Notes under the pieces: generated by a model
What the model was told of the DNA's origin: nothing
The model's database searches: none
The model's input: only the letters and a program-made list of their open reading frames with translations
Position numbers and translations under genes: made by a program
In this document: one piece after another, positions 9,547 through 18,319 of the stretch
How positions within the stretch are numbered: position 1 is the stretch's first letter
Layout: each line of letters opens with the position of its first letter
NCBI GenBank assembly: GCA_963728965.1
Contig: CAVSMH010000008.1
Coordinates: forward strand, 62,001 to 126,000
Source of the DNA: DASQZT01 sp963728965
GTDB lineage: Bacteria; Acidobacteriota; Terriglobia; Bryobacterales; Bryobacteraceae
Length of the DNA: 64,000 nucleotides
Direction: 5' to 3'

Positions 9547-9894
9547 TCATCGCCGAAGGTATGCGTCGTCGCCACGGATCCAGTCTTGGCGAGGAGGCGC
9601 GAATACGTCCACTACAACAGTATCTTCCAGGGCTTCGACAGCGTGAGACGCATTGGCGGGAATCAGCAGGGCCTCTCCGGCGCGGACGATCTGCTCCCGG
9701 CCCTCGAACAGGAATTTCAGCGCTCCCCGCTCGACCATGCTTACCTGCTCGTTGACGTGACTGTGCTCGGGGACGACGGCGTATTTTTGCAGTTCGAGGC
9801 GCGCGATGGTCAGTTGGTCGCCATGAATCGCCCGCCGGCTCATCCGGGCATTTAATGGCTCGAGTTCCACGCTGTTCCAGTTGTAGAGCTTCAT
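9547..9894 (-). CDS. kdgF: KdgF-like cupin protein
   Basis: A single-domain cupin of 115 residues. The metal-binding motif is readable as HSHVNEQ (two His and a Gln), with the later His in IPANASHAVEAL. The end, ALEDTVVVDVFAPPRQDW, matches KdgF-type cupins. Those convert 4,5-unsaturated galacturonate from pectin breakdown into the open keto form (5-keto-4-deoxyuronate). Divergent from the GH28 remnant with 29 bases between the start codons, it sits beside PL22-like and GH28 genes, which supports a pectin role. Cytoplasmic. The symbol is by analogy. Confidence 0.7.
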   Translation of the reverse strand: MKLYNWNSVELEPLNARMSRRAIHGDQLTIARLELQKYAVVPEHSHVNEQVSMVERGALKFLFEGREQIVRAGEALLIPANASHAVEALEDTVVVDVFAPPRQDWIRGDDAYLRR

Positions 9895-9923
9895 ACCTGC
9901 AATGCTAACAGTACAGCGCCTAC

Positions 9924-11296
9924 AATGGAGCCAATGCTTCGAATTCTCACGTTTGTCGCGCCGCGCTGGTCCTGACGGCGGGATACGCCGCCGAGTTCCG
10001 CGCCACGGACTACGGCGCCAAAGGCGACGGCAAGACCGAGGATACCGCCGCCATCCAGAAGACGATCGATGCCGCGGCCAAAACTGCCGGCAGCATGGTG
10101 ATATTGAAGCCTGGCGTTTAAGTTACGGGCGCCTTATTTCTGAAATCCGGCATGCACCTGCGCCTCGATGAAGGAGTCTAACTCCGCGGCGTGCAGGATC
10201 TGGCGGCCTATCCCATCATGCCGACCCGAGTGGCCGACATCGAAATGCCCTGACCCGCGGCCCTGATCAACGTCTACCGGCAGTCTAACGTGAAGATCTC
10301 CGGAAAGGGCGTGGTGGACGGAGATGGCAAGATCTGGTGGGACAAGTACTGGAAGATGCGGCGGGAAGAGTACGAGCCCAAAGGCATCCGCTGGGCCGTC
10401 GATTATGACTGTCGCCGCCCCCGCCTGATTCAGATTTACGATTCGAGCGAAGTCGATCTTTCGGGGCTGACGCTGAAGCGCGCCGGCTTCTGGACGGTCC
10501 ACATCTGCTATTCCCGCGCGGTTCATATCAGCGATTTGGCCATCCGCAACAACAATCCCGCCGATGGCCGCGGCCCCAGCACGGATGGAATCGATATCGA
10601 CTCTTCCAACGATGTCACGGTGACGCGTTGCGACATCGACTGCAACGACGATGCCATCTGCCTGAAGGCGGGCCGCGATGCCGACGGTCTCCGCGTCAAC
10701 CGGCCCACCCGCAGAGTAGTGGTCCGCGACTGCACCGTGCGCGGCGGCGCCGCGGGAATCACCTTCGGCAGTGAAACCTCGGGCGGCATCCGCGATGTGG
10801 ACGTGTCCGGAATCAAGGTGCTCTCCGCGGTTCCGAACGGGATCCTGTTCAAGTCCGCCAGCACCCGTGGCGGGACCATTGAAGACATCACGATTCACGA
10901 TATGGAGATGGACGGCGTGGCGGTGCCGGTCTCGATCACGTTCAATTGGGACCCCAGCTATAGCTACGCCAGGATGCCGGGAGGCGTTCCGAATCCGCCG
11001 GACTACTGGCGCGTCCGCACCCAACCCGTACTCCGGAGCAAGGTTTACCGCACTTGCGCAAGGTACGCATCTCGGGAATCCGGGCAACCGGCGCGCGGCA
11101 GGCATTTTCGGTGGTCAGCTACGCGGATTCGCCTCTGCAGGATTTCCAGTTTCGCGACATCGGGATCGAAGCCCAAACCGGCGGGACGATCCGGAATGCC
11201 GAAGGCTGGAGTTTCACCAACACGGTCATCCGCACACTCGACGGAGCGCCGGTGACCGTGAAGGAGAGCCGCGGCGTGACCGGCCTGACGCCTTGA
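9924..11296 (+). pseudogene. GH28 polygalacturonase-like, several stops and frameshifts
   Basis: A parallel beta-helix glycosidase: N-terminal FRATDYGAKGDGKTEDTAAI, then PSTDGIDIDSSNDV and CNDDAICLKAG (the NxD and DD acid motifs). Three in-frame stops come from single substitutions at conserved Tyr or Trp positions (TAA about 10120, TAA about 10180, TGA about 10252). A frame break occurs near 9960 and another near 11045. The usual GHG motif reads GGAAGI, so the catalytic-cleft His is also absent. It would have been an exported enzyme cleaving polygalacturonate. Clearly inactive as written. Confidence 0.8.
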
Positions 11297-12586
11297 TCAG
11301 GCGCCGAAGAACGCCGCGTCCAAGTCGCGCGTCACTTCGGCCGAAAGCGGCGAGAGCGCCCCGATGGCCCGGCAGTTGATGATGGCTTCCGCAGTGGATT
11401 CCAGCACCTCCAGGCGATCGAAGGCCTCCAGCACGTCGGCGCCGGTGACGAGCACGCCGTCGTTTTCGAGCACGATGGCGGGCTGGCATTCGGAGATCAG
11501 CCGCGCCACCTCCTCGCCTTCGCCGAATTGCAGTCCGAAGGGCACGCGTCCCACATGCCGCACCACCACGTAACTTTCCGGAATGGTGCGGCAATCGAGC
11601 GCCGTCCCGCTGACGCTGAAGGCAGTGGCATTCACGGGGTAGGCGTTGATGATGGCGCCCACCGTGGGATGCCTCCGGTAGATCGCATGGTGCATGCCCG
11701 CGGCCCGGCTGGGCTGTTTGCCGGCCTCACGCGCACCGGCGCGCACCAGCACCAGTTCGTCAACCTCGAGCGTGCCGCGGTCCACCTGATAGGGGGTGAT
11801 CAGAAACGACGAGTCATCCACCCGCGCCGAAAAGCTGCCCTGCGTGCTGATAAAGAGCCGCTGGCGGTAGGCGCGGCGCACAAACTCGCACAACCGCCGC
11901 CGCACCTCGTTTTCACGGCTGTCCGGCAAGGGCGGCGCGAACTCCACGAGCGCGCCCGAGCGCTGACGCTCCGATTCCACCTGTCCGTCGGTCAGGAGCC
12001 GGATCTCGCCGCCCAGCAACCGCGCCTTGATAATCGTCTTAGCGGTGAACTCCAGCGTTTCAAAGCGGCGGAACGCTTCCTGGAGCGAACCCCCGGCGGT
12101 CACCACGCCATGATTCTCGAGGATCACGCAGTGGAAACCGCGCTCGAACGTCTCGGCCACGCGATCGCCCAGCGCCATGCTGCCCGGCAGTTCGTACGGT
12201 GCGAAGCCCACCTCCCCGCACACCCGCCGAGCCTGGTGAAACAGCCGCGTGTCAGGCACCTGGTGAACCAGGCTGAAGGCTACCAGCGCCGTCGGGTGCG
12301 CGTGAACGATACTGCGGATCTCCGTCCGCCGCCGCCCGATGTCCTGGTGGATCGGCAGCTCCGACGACGGCTTCCGCCCGCCCTCCATTGACCCGTCCGC
12401 GCGCACGCACACGATATCCTCGCGGCGCAGCCCGCCCTTATCCACGCGGGCCGGAGTGATCCACAGATCGCCCGATTCCTCGCGGATCGACAGGTTGCCT
12501 CCGGAAGTCGTGGTCATGCGATAGCGATAGATGCGCTCCATCGCTTCGAGGATCTCGTCGCGCGGATGCTGGTAGGCGCTCCTCAT
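11297..12586 (-). CDS. Tandem class II aldolase/adducin domain protein
   Basis: 429 residues from ATG 12586, whose ATG overlaps the stop of the PL22-like gene (ATGA). Domain 1 (about 1-215) has TTTSGGNLSIRE, PSSELPIH, IVHAHPTA and ILENHGVVTAG, i.e. the zinc His residues and catalytic Glu. Domain 2 (about 225-429) aligns to it, but the same positions read PSRAAGMH, IINAYPVN and VLENDGVLVTG, so the metal ligands and acid are lost. Class II aldolases and epimerases act on sugar phosphates; the substrate here is unknown. The pectin context suggests a step in uronate-derived sugar metabolism. Translational coupling to the upstream gene is likely. Confidence 0.75.
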   Translation of the reverse strand: MRSAYQHPRDEILEAMERIYRYRMTTTSGGNLSIREESGDLWITPARVDKGGLRREDIVCVRADGSMEGGRKPSSELPIHQDIGRRRTEIRSIVHAHPTALVAFSLVHQVPDTRLFHQARRVCGEVGFAPYELPGSMALGDRVAETFERGFHCVILENHGVVTAGGSLQEAFRRFETLEFTAKTIIKARLLGGEIRLLTDGQVESERQRSGALVEFAPPLPDSRENEVRRRLCEFVRRAYRQRLFISTQGSFSARVDDSSFLITPYQVDRGTLEVDELVLVRAGAREAGKQPSRAAGMHHAIYRRHPTVGAIINAYPVNATAFSVSGTALDCRTIPESYVVVRHVGRVPFGLQFGEGEEVARLISECQPAIVLENDGVLVTGADVLEAFDRLEVLESTAEAIINCRAIGALSPLSAEVTRDLDAAFFGA

Positions 12587-13809
12587 TGGGCCTTGGCCAC
12601 CTCCACCGCAAACGCGTAAGTCGGCCCCAGCATGTTCGACCGGAAGACCACCCAATTGCCGTCCGGCGTGAAACTGACGTTCGGCTCCAGTTGATAGCGG
12701 TGCTTGGACATGTTCACCAGCCGTTCGGCACGCAGCACGCCCGGATGCACGAAGGCCGCGTCGTCGATGCCGCGATTCGGTATCAACTCCGGCCGGAACA
12801 GGTAAATCCACTTGCCGTCCGCCGCGTGGGCCACTTGGCCTTCATCGCCGCCATCCCCGCAGAAGAGCTTGCCGTCGCGGCTCTGGTTGAAGTGAATCGA
12901 CCACTCGTTGCGTTGCAGATGATACCAGGTGCGCGTGCCCGTATCGACCTCGTAACCCGCCAGCCAGAAGTCCTCCCCGCGCGGAGTCTGCAAATCGTAC
13001 CAGATGGTCTTGCCATCGGGACTCCAGAATTCGTGGCCGAAAATCTCCATGGCCATGGTGCGGGTGTGAATTTTGGTGATGCGGCTGCCGTCGGTGCGGA
13101 TAGTCCAGATGCGAGCCACTTTATGCCACGGCCCTTCATGGCAGTACATCAGCAGCGTGGGGTCGGACGGTGAAAATTCCAGGTGGTTCAGCCAATCCGT
13201 GCTTTTCAGAATGGTCTTCACCGCGCCGCTGCGGGTGTCCACCGTGAACATGCCCATCGGCAGATGCGCGGCCAGGCGTTCTTCCATCATCTGCCCCTTG
13301 TTGCGCGGCTGATCGAGCTGCTGCCCTCCGGGCGGCCGGTTGGAGTTGTAATCCCGCCCGCCGCCTTCGATGTAGGTACCCGCCAGCAACGTTTCATCCG
13401 CGTTCACGGTGGCCACGGAACCGCGCGGCGGCAATTTCGCGATCTCGCGGGTGGCGCCCGAATCCACATCCGTCGAGCACACCACGCCGTCGCGCACGTA
13501 GTACACATTCTGCGTTTTGTGACCGGTCACGATGATCCGGACCCGTCCTTTCACCACCTCCCGCGCGGCGTGCGTTTTGAGATCCAGCACCGAGATCCCT
13601 TCGGGCGTGGTGTAGACCATTTCCTTGCCGTCCGCCGTGTAGCCGTTCTGGTTGAAGTACAGACTGGCGCTGCCCGGTTCGTTGGTCAGGCGAACGATGC
13701 GGTGTCCCGTATCGGGATCGATCCAGCTCTTGGGAGGTTCCGCCTGGGTCTGTGCCGCGAGGAAAGACGCTGAGACAAACAATGCCAGGGAGAGAGCGTA
13801 GGACGTCAT
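12583..13809 (-). CDS. Oligogalacturonate lyase-like (PL22) secreted beta-propeller
   Basis: 408 residues beginning with a signal peptide (hydrophobic MTSYALSLALFVSASFLAAQ, then QAEPP). The propeller body has the family's landmarks: GHRIVRLTN, NHLEFSPSDPTLLMYCHEGP, GHEFWSPDGKTIWYD and a C-terminal SFTPDGNWVVF blade. PL22 enzymes split unsaturated di-galacturonate by beta-elimination. The usual C-terminal metal ligand motif HPH appears here as EPN (HRYQLEPN), so catalysis is uncertain and it could be a non-lyase relative. First gene of a two-gene operon with the aldolase; close to kdgF-like and GH28 genes. Confidence 0.7.
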   Translation of the reverse strand: MTSYALSLALFVSASFLAAQTQAEPPKSWIDPDTGHRIVRLTNEPGSASLYFNQNGYTADGKEMVYTTPEGISVLDLKTHAAREVVKGRVRIIVTGHKTQNVYYVRDGVVCSTDVDSGATREIAKLPPRGSVATVNADETLLAGTYIEGGGRDYNSNRPPGGQQLDQPRNKGQMMEERLAAHLPMGMFTVDTRSGAVKTILKSTDWLNHLEFSPSDPTLLMYCHEGPWHKVARIWTIRTDGSRITKIHTRTMAMEIFGHEFWSPDGKTIWYDLQTPRGEDFWLAGYEVDTGTRTWYHLQRNEWSIHFNQSRDGKLFCGDGGDEGQVAHAADGKWIYLFRPELIPNRGIDDAAFVHPGVLRAERLVNMSKHRYQLEPNVSFTPDGNWVVFRSNMLGPTYAFAVEVAKAQ

Positions 13810-13837
13810 GAGGACATTATCTGCCCGCTACCAGCTT

Positions 13838-14266
13838 CTACGCTCGTCCCACCTGGCCCTGTCCCAACTCGCGATGGATGGCGTCCAGCACGCCGTTGAT
13901 GAACTGCACCGATTCCTCACTCGAAAACCGCCGCGCCAGCTCGAGGGCTTCGTCAATTGCCACCGCCGCCGGAGTGCCGCCGCGGGTCATCTCATAGACT
14001 GCCAAGCGCAGGATGTTTCGATCCACGGCCGGCATCCGCTCCATGCGCCAGTGCTCGGCGTGCCGCACGATCCGCTCGTCCACTTCCGCGGCGTACTCTA
14101 CGGCGCCCCGCACCAGCTCGGCGACGAAGGGATCCCGCTCCGGATGCTCCTCCTCATAGAGCGTGTCGTAATAGGCATTGATAAGGTCGTCGGCGGGCTG
14201 CCGCCGGAAATCCCATTGGAACAGGATCTGGAGCGCGCGTTGACGCGACCTGCGCCGGGAGGCCAT
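13838..14266 (-). CDS. nusB: Transcription antitermination factor NusB
   Basis: 142 residues covering the whole NusB domain: RRRSRQRALQILFQWDF at the N-terminus, NRNILRLAVYEM-type core (DRNILRLAVYEMTRG), AVAIDEALELARRFS and FINGVLDAIHREL. NusB binds boxA RNA with NusE (S10) to prevent premature termination on rRNA operons. Its ATG overlaps the ribH stop (TGATG), the classic ribH-nusB arrangement, so translation is probably coupled. Confidence 0.95.
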   Translation of the reverse strand: MASRRRSRQRALQILFQWDFRRQPADDLINAYYDTLYEEEHPERDPFVAELVRGAVEYAAEVDERIVRHAEHWRMERMPAVDRNILRLAVYEMTRGGTPAAVAIDEALELARRFSSEESVQFINGVLDAIHRELGQGQVGRA

Positions 14267-14742
14267 CAGGGCGCCTGCCGAAGGGTTCGCAACAGATTGG
14301 CCATTTCGATGGCGGTCATGGCGGCATCGAAACCCTTGTTGCCGCCCTTGGCTCCGGCGCGGTCGATGGCCTGCTCCAGGGTATTGGTGGTGAGCACGCC
14401 GAACGCCACCGGCACGCCGGTTTCGACTGCCACGTGCGCCACGCCCTTGGCGGCTTCGGCGGCGACGTAGTCGAAGTGGGGCGTCTCCCCGCGGATCACG
14501 GCGCTCAGGCAGATCACGGCATCGTAGCGGTGCTGCCGCGTGAGTTCACCGGCCACCAGCGGTATTTCCCAGGAGCCCGGAACCTTGACGATATCGATGA
14601 GGTCGGAATTCGCGCCGGTCCGCATAAGTGCATCCATCGCGCCGGCCAGCAGGCGCTCCGTGATGAAGCTATTGAAGCGGCTTACAACGACGGCAAACCG
14701 CAATCCGGCGGCGGCGAGTTGTCCTTCCAGTGTTCTTGGCAT
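14266..14742 (-). CDS. ribH: 6,7-dimethyl-8-ribityllumazine synthase
   Basis: 158 residues from ATG 14742; an in-frame GTG two codons earlier is an alternative. Family motifs: VVVSRFNSFITERLL at the N-terminus, VPGSWEIPLVAGEL, ICLSAVIRGETPHFDYV with the catalytic His, and GVLTTNTLEQAIDRAG. It condenses ribitylaminouracil with dihydroxybutanone phosphate in riboflavin synthesis and assembles into a capsid-like oligomer. Other rib genes are not in this window. It starts two bases after the enoyl-CoA hydratase stop, so the three genes read as one operon with nusB. Confidence 0.95.
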   Translation of the reverse strand: MPRTLEGQLAAAGLRFAVVVSRFNSFITERLLAGAMDALMRTGANSDLIDIVKVPGSWEIPLVAGELTRQHRYDAVICLSAVIRGETPHFDYVAAEAAKGVAHVAVETGVPVAFGVLTTNTLEQAIDRAGAKGGNKGFDAAMTAIEMANLLRTLRQAP

Positions 14743-14744
14743 GT

Positions 14745-15530
14745 TCACTTTCCCGCAAAGGCGGGCCGTCTCTTTTCCAGAAAGGCGCGCGTTTCTTCTC
14801 TACGATCGTCGGTGGCGGCACTGAGCCCGAATGCCACGGCCTCCAGGCGCAGCCCGGTTTCGAGATCCACGCCGAGCCCGGCATCCACCGCCTCGAGTAC
14901 GAGCCCCAGCGCCAGCGGCGCATTGGCCATCACTTTGAGCAGCCAGGCGCGGCTGTAATCCAGCAGGCCGCCCGAAGGGACCACCGCGTTCACCAGCCCG
15001 ATGCGGTGCGCTTCGGCGGCCGTGACCGGCTCGCCCGAGAGCAGCAGTTCCAGCGCGCGCCCGCGCCCCACCAGGCGCGGCAGCCGCTGCGTGCCGCCGT
15101 AACCCGGAATGATGCCGAGCTTGACTTCCGGCTGTCCCAGCCTGGCCTGGTCCGCAACAAACCGCACGCTGCACGCCATGGCCAGTTCCAGTCCGCCGCC
15201 CAACGCATATCCGTTCACCGCGGCCACCGAAGGCTTCGCCATGGTCTCCAGCCGCCGAAACGTCCGCTGTCCCCGCAGGGCGAAGGCCCGCGCTTCCACC
15301 GCCGAGAGCGCCGCCAGTTCATGGATGTCGGCGCCGGCGACGAATGCCTTCTCTCCTGCCCCGGTCACGATGGCAGCGCGAAGGGCAGCATCCGCGGCTA
15401 CCCGCTCGAAGGCGTCCGCCAGTTCTCCCACCACCGCGCATGACAGCGCGTTCAGTTTGTCGGGACGGTTGACCGTAACCACTGCAATGCCATGCTCATC
15501 CGCCTCAAAAAGGATATGCGAGTAGGACAT
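14745..15530 (-). CDS. Enoyl-CoA hydratase/isomerase family protein
   Basis: 261 residues, crotonase fold. Visible features: VTVNRPDKLNALS, the oxyanion loop KAFVAGADIHEL, NGYALGGGLELAMACSVR with the acid-loop Gly residues, and LGQPEVKLGIIPGYGGTQRL carrying the Glu typical of hydratases. The Glu at ELAMA and the one in QPEVKLG match the two catalytic glutamates, so a true enoyl-CoA hydratase is likely. First gene of the ech-ribH-nusB run. Substrate chain length cannot be read. Confidence 0.88.
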   Translation of the reverse strand: MSYSHILFEADEHGIAVVTVNRPDKLNALSCAVVGELADAFERVAADAALRAAIVTGAGEKAFVAGADIHELAALSAVEARAFALRGQRTFRRLETMAKPSVAAVNGYALGGGLELAMACSVRFVADQARLGQPEVKLGIIPGYGGTQRLPRLVGRGRALELLLSGEPVTAAEAHRIGLVNAVVPSGGLLDYSRAWLLKVMANAPLALGLVLEAVDAGLGVDLETGLRLEAVAFGLSAATDDRREETRAFLEKRRPAFAGK

Positions 15531-15649
15531 TGTATGGATCAGTGTAGCACTGGCGCGGAGGCCGGGCGACGGCTGCGATGCGGGATGCCGTGGTTTCAGA
15601 TGCCAAAGTCCGCAGCCGGAGGCGAGGCGTGCGACAATGCGGTTTACTC

Positions 15650-16756
15650 ATGAAACGTCCCGGCTACTTCTTCGCTCTCGTACTGATACTGGCCGCCCGG
15701 TCGTGGTGCGCCGATCATGCCAAAAACGTCATACTCTTCATCGGCGATGCGGGGGGGATTCCCACGCTGAACGCCGCCAGCATCCAGGCGTACGGCGCAC
15801 CGGCAAAACTGTACGTGCAGCATATGCCTCAACTGGCGCTTTCCGATACTTCCTCGGCCGCCGACTGGGTGACGGACTCCGCCGCCGGCATGACCGCCAT
15901 CGTCACCGGCACCAAGACCAACAACGGCGTGCTTTCCGAATTGCCCCCCACGGCAGGCGCGGAGGGTGCTTCGCTCAAGACCATCCTGGAATATGCCGAG
16001 GAACACGGCCTGTCTACCGGGCTGATCTCGAACAGCCCCATGAGCGACGCCACTCCCGCGGCATGCTACGCGCACGCCGTCAGCCGCAAACAAACGGGCG
16101 AGATTTTTTCGCAGGTCTGGAAGCCGCGTTTCGGCGACGGCGTCGATCTGGTTTTCGGCCCGGGCCGTGCCGGCATTCTCAAGGCGCTGGCGGCGCAGAA
16201 CGTGGATCTCGCCGGGGAACTCCACAAGAAAGGTTACTGGTTTTCGGATTCGATGAAGGAATTGCCGAACCAGGCCAATCGCGCCGTGGTGCTCACCGAC
16301 GACGCCGATTTCGACATCGCTTCCGCCACCCGTACCGCCATCCGGATCCTATCCCGGAATCGGGCGGGCTATTTCCTCATGGTTGAGTCCGACGTTCACA
16401 CGGACAATCTGAAACGGGGGCTGGAGCGTGTGCCGGTGCTGGACCGGCTGATTCAGGAAACTGTGGCGACAGCCGGAAAGAACACCCTGGTGCTGTTCAC
16501 CGCCGATCACTCCTTCGATCTGCGCACCGCGGGAAGCCTTCCCAAAGGCCAGCCCCTGTTCAGTGTGGATAGCGCCGGCAAAGTCATCCCAACGAAGGGC
16601 GTGGTGGTGGAGGGGCATCATTCCGGCGAGCAGGTTCTGGTAGGGGCGTCCGGACCCGGTTCCCGAGGTGTCCGCGGATTCATCGCCAACACCGACCTCT
16701 TCGAAATCATGCTGACCGCCTGGGGCTGGAGTCCGGGCCGGGCGGGAACTCGCTAG
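15650..16756 (+). CDS. Alkaline phosphatase family protein, exported
   Basis: 368 residues from ATG 15650; the frame is open further upstream but a signal peptide (FFALVLILAARSWCAD) begins here. Conserved blocks: NVILFIGDAGG (metal Asp), DSAAGMTAIVTG with the nucleophile Ser, FTADHSFDL (DH ligands) and GHHSGEQVLVGASGPG (late His). The block that normally reads VEGxxIDxxxH is MVESDVHTDNLKRGL, so one zinc site seems altered. Likely a periplasmic phosphomonoesterase or related phospho-hydrolase. Downstream, 16757-16918 holds no gene. Confidence 0.75.
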   Translation: MKRPGYFFALVLILAARSWCADHAKNVILFIGDAGGIPTLNAASIQAYGAPAKLYVQHMPQLALSDTSSAADWVTDSAAGMTAIVTGTKTNNGVLSELPPTAGAEGASLKTILEYAEEHGLSTGLISNSPMSDATPAACYAHAVSRKQTGEIFSQVWKPRFGDGVDLVFGPGRAGILKALAAQNVDLAGELHKKGYWFSDSMKELPNQANRAVVLTDDADFDIASATRTAIRILSRNRAGYFLMVESDVHTDNLKRGLERVPVLDRLIQETVATAGKNTLVLFTADHSFDLRTAGSLPKGQPLFSVDSAGKVIPTKGVVVEGHHSGEQVLVGASGPGSRGVRGFIANTDLFEIMLTAWGWSPGRAGTR

Positions 16757-16918
16757 GTCTCTGACCGCCTGAACCGATTCTAAAAAGCCATTTTTGTGCA
16801 GAATTGTTTCGGCGCGTAACCGCGTATGCGCCATACCCCCTACCCATGGTAGTTGGCGCAGTCCCGCGGCGCAGACACTCGTTGCCTGCGCCGCTGAGGT
16901 TCCCGGTCCGCTGCCGCT

Positions 16919-17284
16919 TCACTGTTCGAGAGGTTGAATTACCTGGAAGCCCACGTTGTCCGACAACCATATCCGGGATAAGATGTAGTCGTTTCCGCGG
17001 CGCCGAAGGGAAACGTTCGCACCGGCTCGCACATTCGGATCCTGGCTGAAGATCCGGTTCGCCAACACGCCGGCTTCCGCTCCCGAGTCCGATCGAAGCA
17101 GCAGCGCGCTGCTGCCGCCGCCGTTCGACAGAACCTGAATGGTAAACTGACCGGCGGGTAACCTGGCGCCATTCACTACCACCGGCCGGTCGATTTGAAC
17201 TCTCAGCGTGTCCGTCACGGATTGGGCAAACGCAGTTCCGCCAATCGCGCACACTACGGCACAGATCATCGCAAATGTCTTCAT
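16919..17284 (-). CDS. Small exported protein of unknown function
   Basis: 121 residues starting MKTFAMICAVVCAIGGTAFAQ, a clear signal peptide, with a good ribosome-binding site (GGAGACAAG) before ATG 17284. The mature part looks all-beta (RPVVVNGARLPAGQFTIQVL, SALLLRSDSGAEAGVLANRI). I do not recognise a family with certainty; such small exported proteins are common in acidobacterial genomes. It follows the decayed FAD subunit on the same strand by 25 bases but appears intact. Confidence 0.6.
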   Translation of the reverse strand: MKTFAMICAVVCAIGGTAFAQSVTDTLRVQIDRPVVVNGARLPAGQFTIQVLSNGGGSSALLLRSDSGAEAGVLANRIFSQDPNVRAGANVSLRRRGNDYILSRIWLSDNVGFQVIQPLEQ

Positions 17285-17309
17285 CGTCTTGTCTCCTCTC
17301 TCGCGGTGG

Positions 17310-18292
17310 TCAGTCGACCTGGATACCGGCCGCGCGCAGGATGGCCCGTTTGACTGCGACCTTTGCGACATCGACCTTGTAAGCGTTCTGGCTGAGCGGC
17401 CGCGCGTCTTTCAGAGCGGCGTCGGCTGCCGCGGCCGCAGTTTCGTCATTGATTCTTTTGCCGGCGAGCGCTGCTCTGCCGCGGGCGATCGCCACGGAAT
17501 AGGCGCGACGGCCCCTATCACGACGCGGGCCGACTGTACGGCGGCGCCATTGAAGGTGAGCAGCACAGTCGCGAAGGCGATGGGCCAATCGTGCGATTCC
17601 TTGTAGCGGACTTCGTAATGCCCGCTCTTGAAAGCGCCTGGCGCAGGCAGGATCAAGTGGGTCAGCAGTTCATCCGGCGCCAGCACGTTCTCCGTTCGCA
17701 GGCTCTGCCTGGGTAGTCTGAAGTAATCCGCCGCGGGCACCAGGCACTCGCCTTTGGGACCGGCGAGCCGGAATGTCGCACCGTAAGCCACACTCGGGAC
17801 CGCGAGGCTCGACGGGTGCACGATATAGCTCGGTCCGCCGCCGAGGATGGCGTGGAACTGGTTCTCGCCCGCAGGCGAAAAACATTGGTTGCCACCCTTT
17901 TTAAAGCAGACGAACTCCTCATTTTGGTAGTACCAGCAGCGCGGCCGTTGGTTGAGGTTTCCCCCTACCGTAGCCTGATTCCGAATTTGGGGAGTGCCGA
18001 CTTCGATCGCCGCCGCACTGAACGCAGGGTACATTTGCGCGATTTGCGTGTGTTCTGCGACATCGACCATTTTCATCGCGGCGCCGATCCGCAGCCCGCC
18101 ATTGAGCGGCGTCACAGTCGACTCGAGCGCAACCTTCACATTCACGATTCGTTCGGGCTGGGTGACGTAGTCTTTCATCCGCGCCAGAAGATCCTGGCCG
18201 CCACCGATCGGCATCGATTGCTCAATCTGCGTGGAGAGCGCGGCTACCGCTTCTTTCTCATTCGTGGGGTTTACGTAGGCAAATGCTTTCAC
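17310..18292 (-). pseudogene. Xanthine dehydrogenase-family FAD-binding subunit, frameshifted near the C-terminus
   Basis: It starts at GTG 18292 behind GGAGGT. FAD-binding motifs of the medium subunit are intact: MPIGGGQDLLARMKD, and ATVGGNLNQRPRCWYYQ followed by FSPAGENQFHAIL. Near 17470 the frame breaks. The expected tail (AGKRINDETAAAAADAALKD, then ending AAGIQVD) is in another frame and ends at 17310. It carried electrons from the Fe-S subunit to FAD in a molybdo-flavoenzyme. Only one lesion is seen, against many in its partners. Confidence 0.8.
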
Positions 18293-18319
18293 ATGACCTC
18301 CTGATTCACCGGCACGGCA

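Noticed and set aside
10134..11105. 323-residue minus-strand open frame over the GH28 remnant
   Set aside because: It lies exactly opposite the GH28 reading frame; its His/Arg/Ala/Gly-rich sequence is the mirror of GC-rich codons. GH28 motifs on the plus strand are clear.
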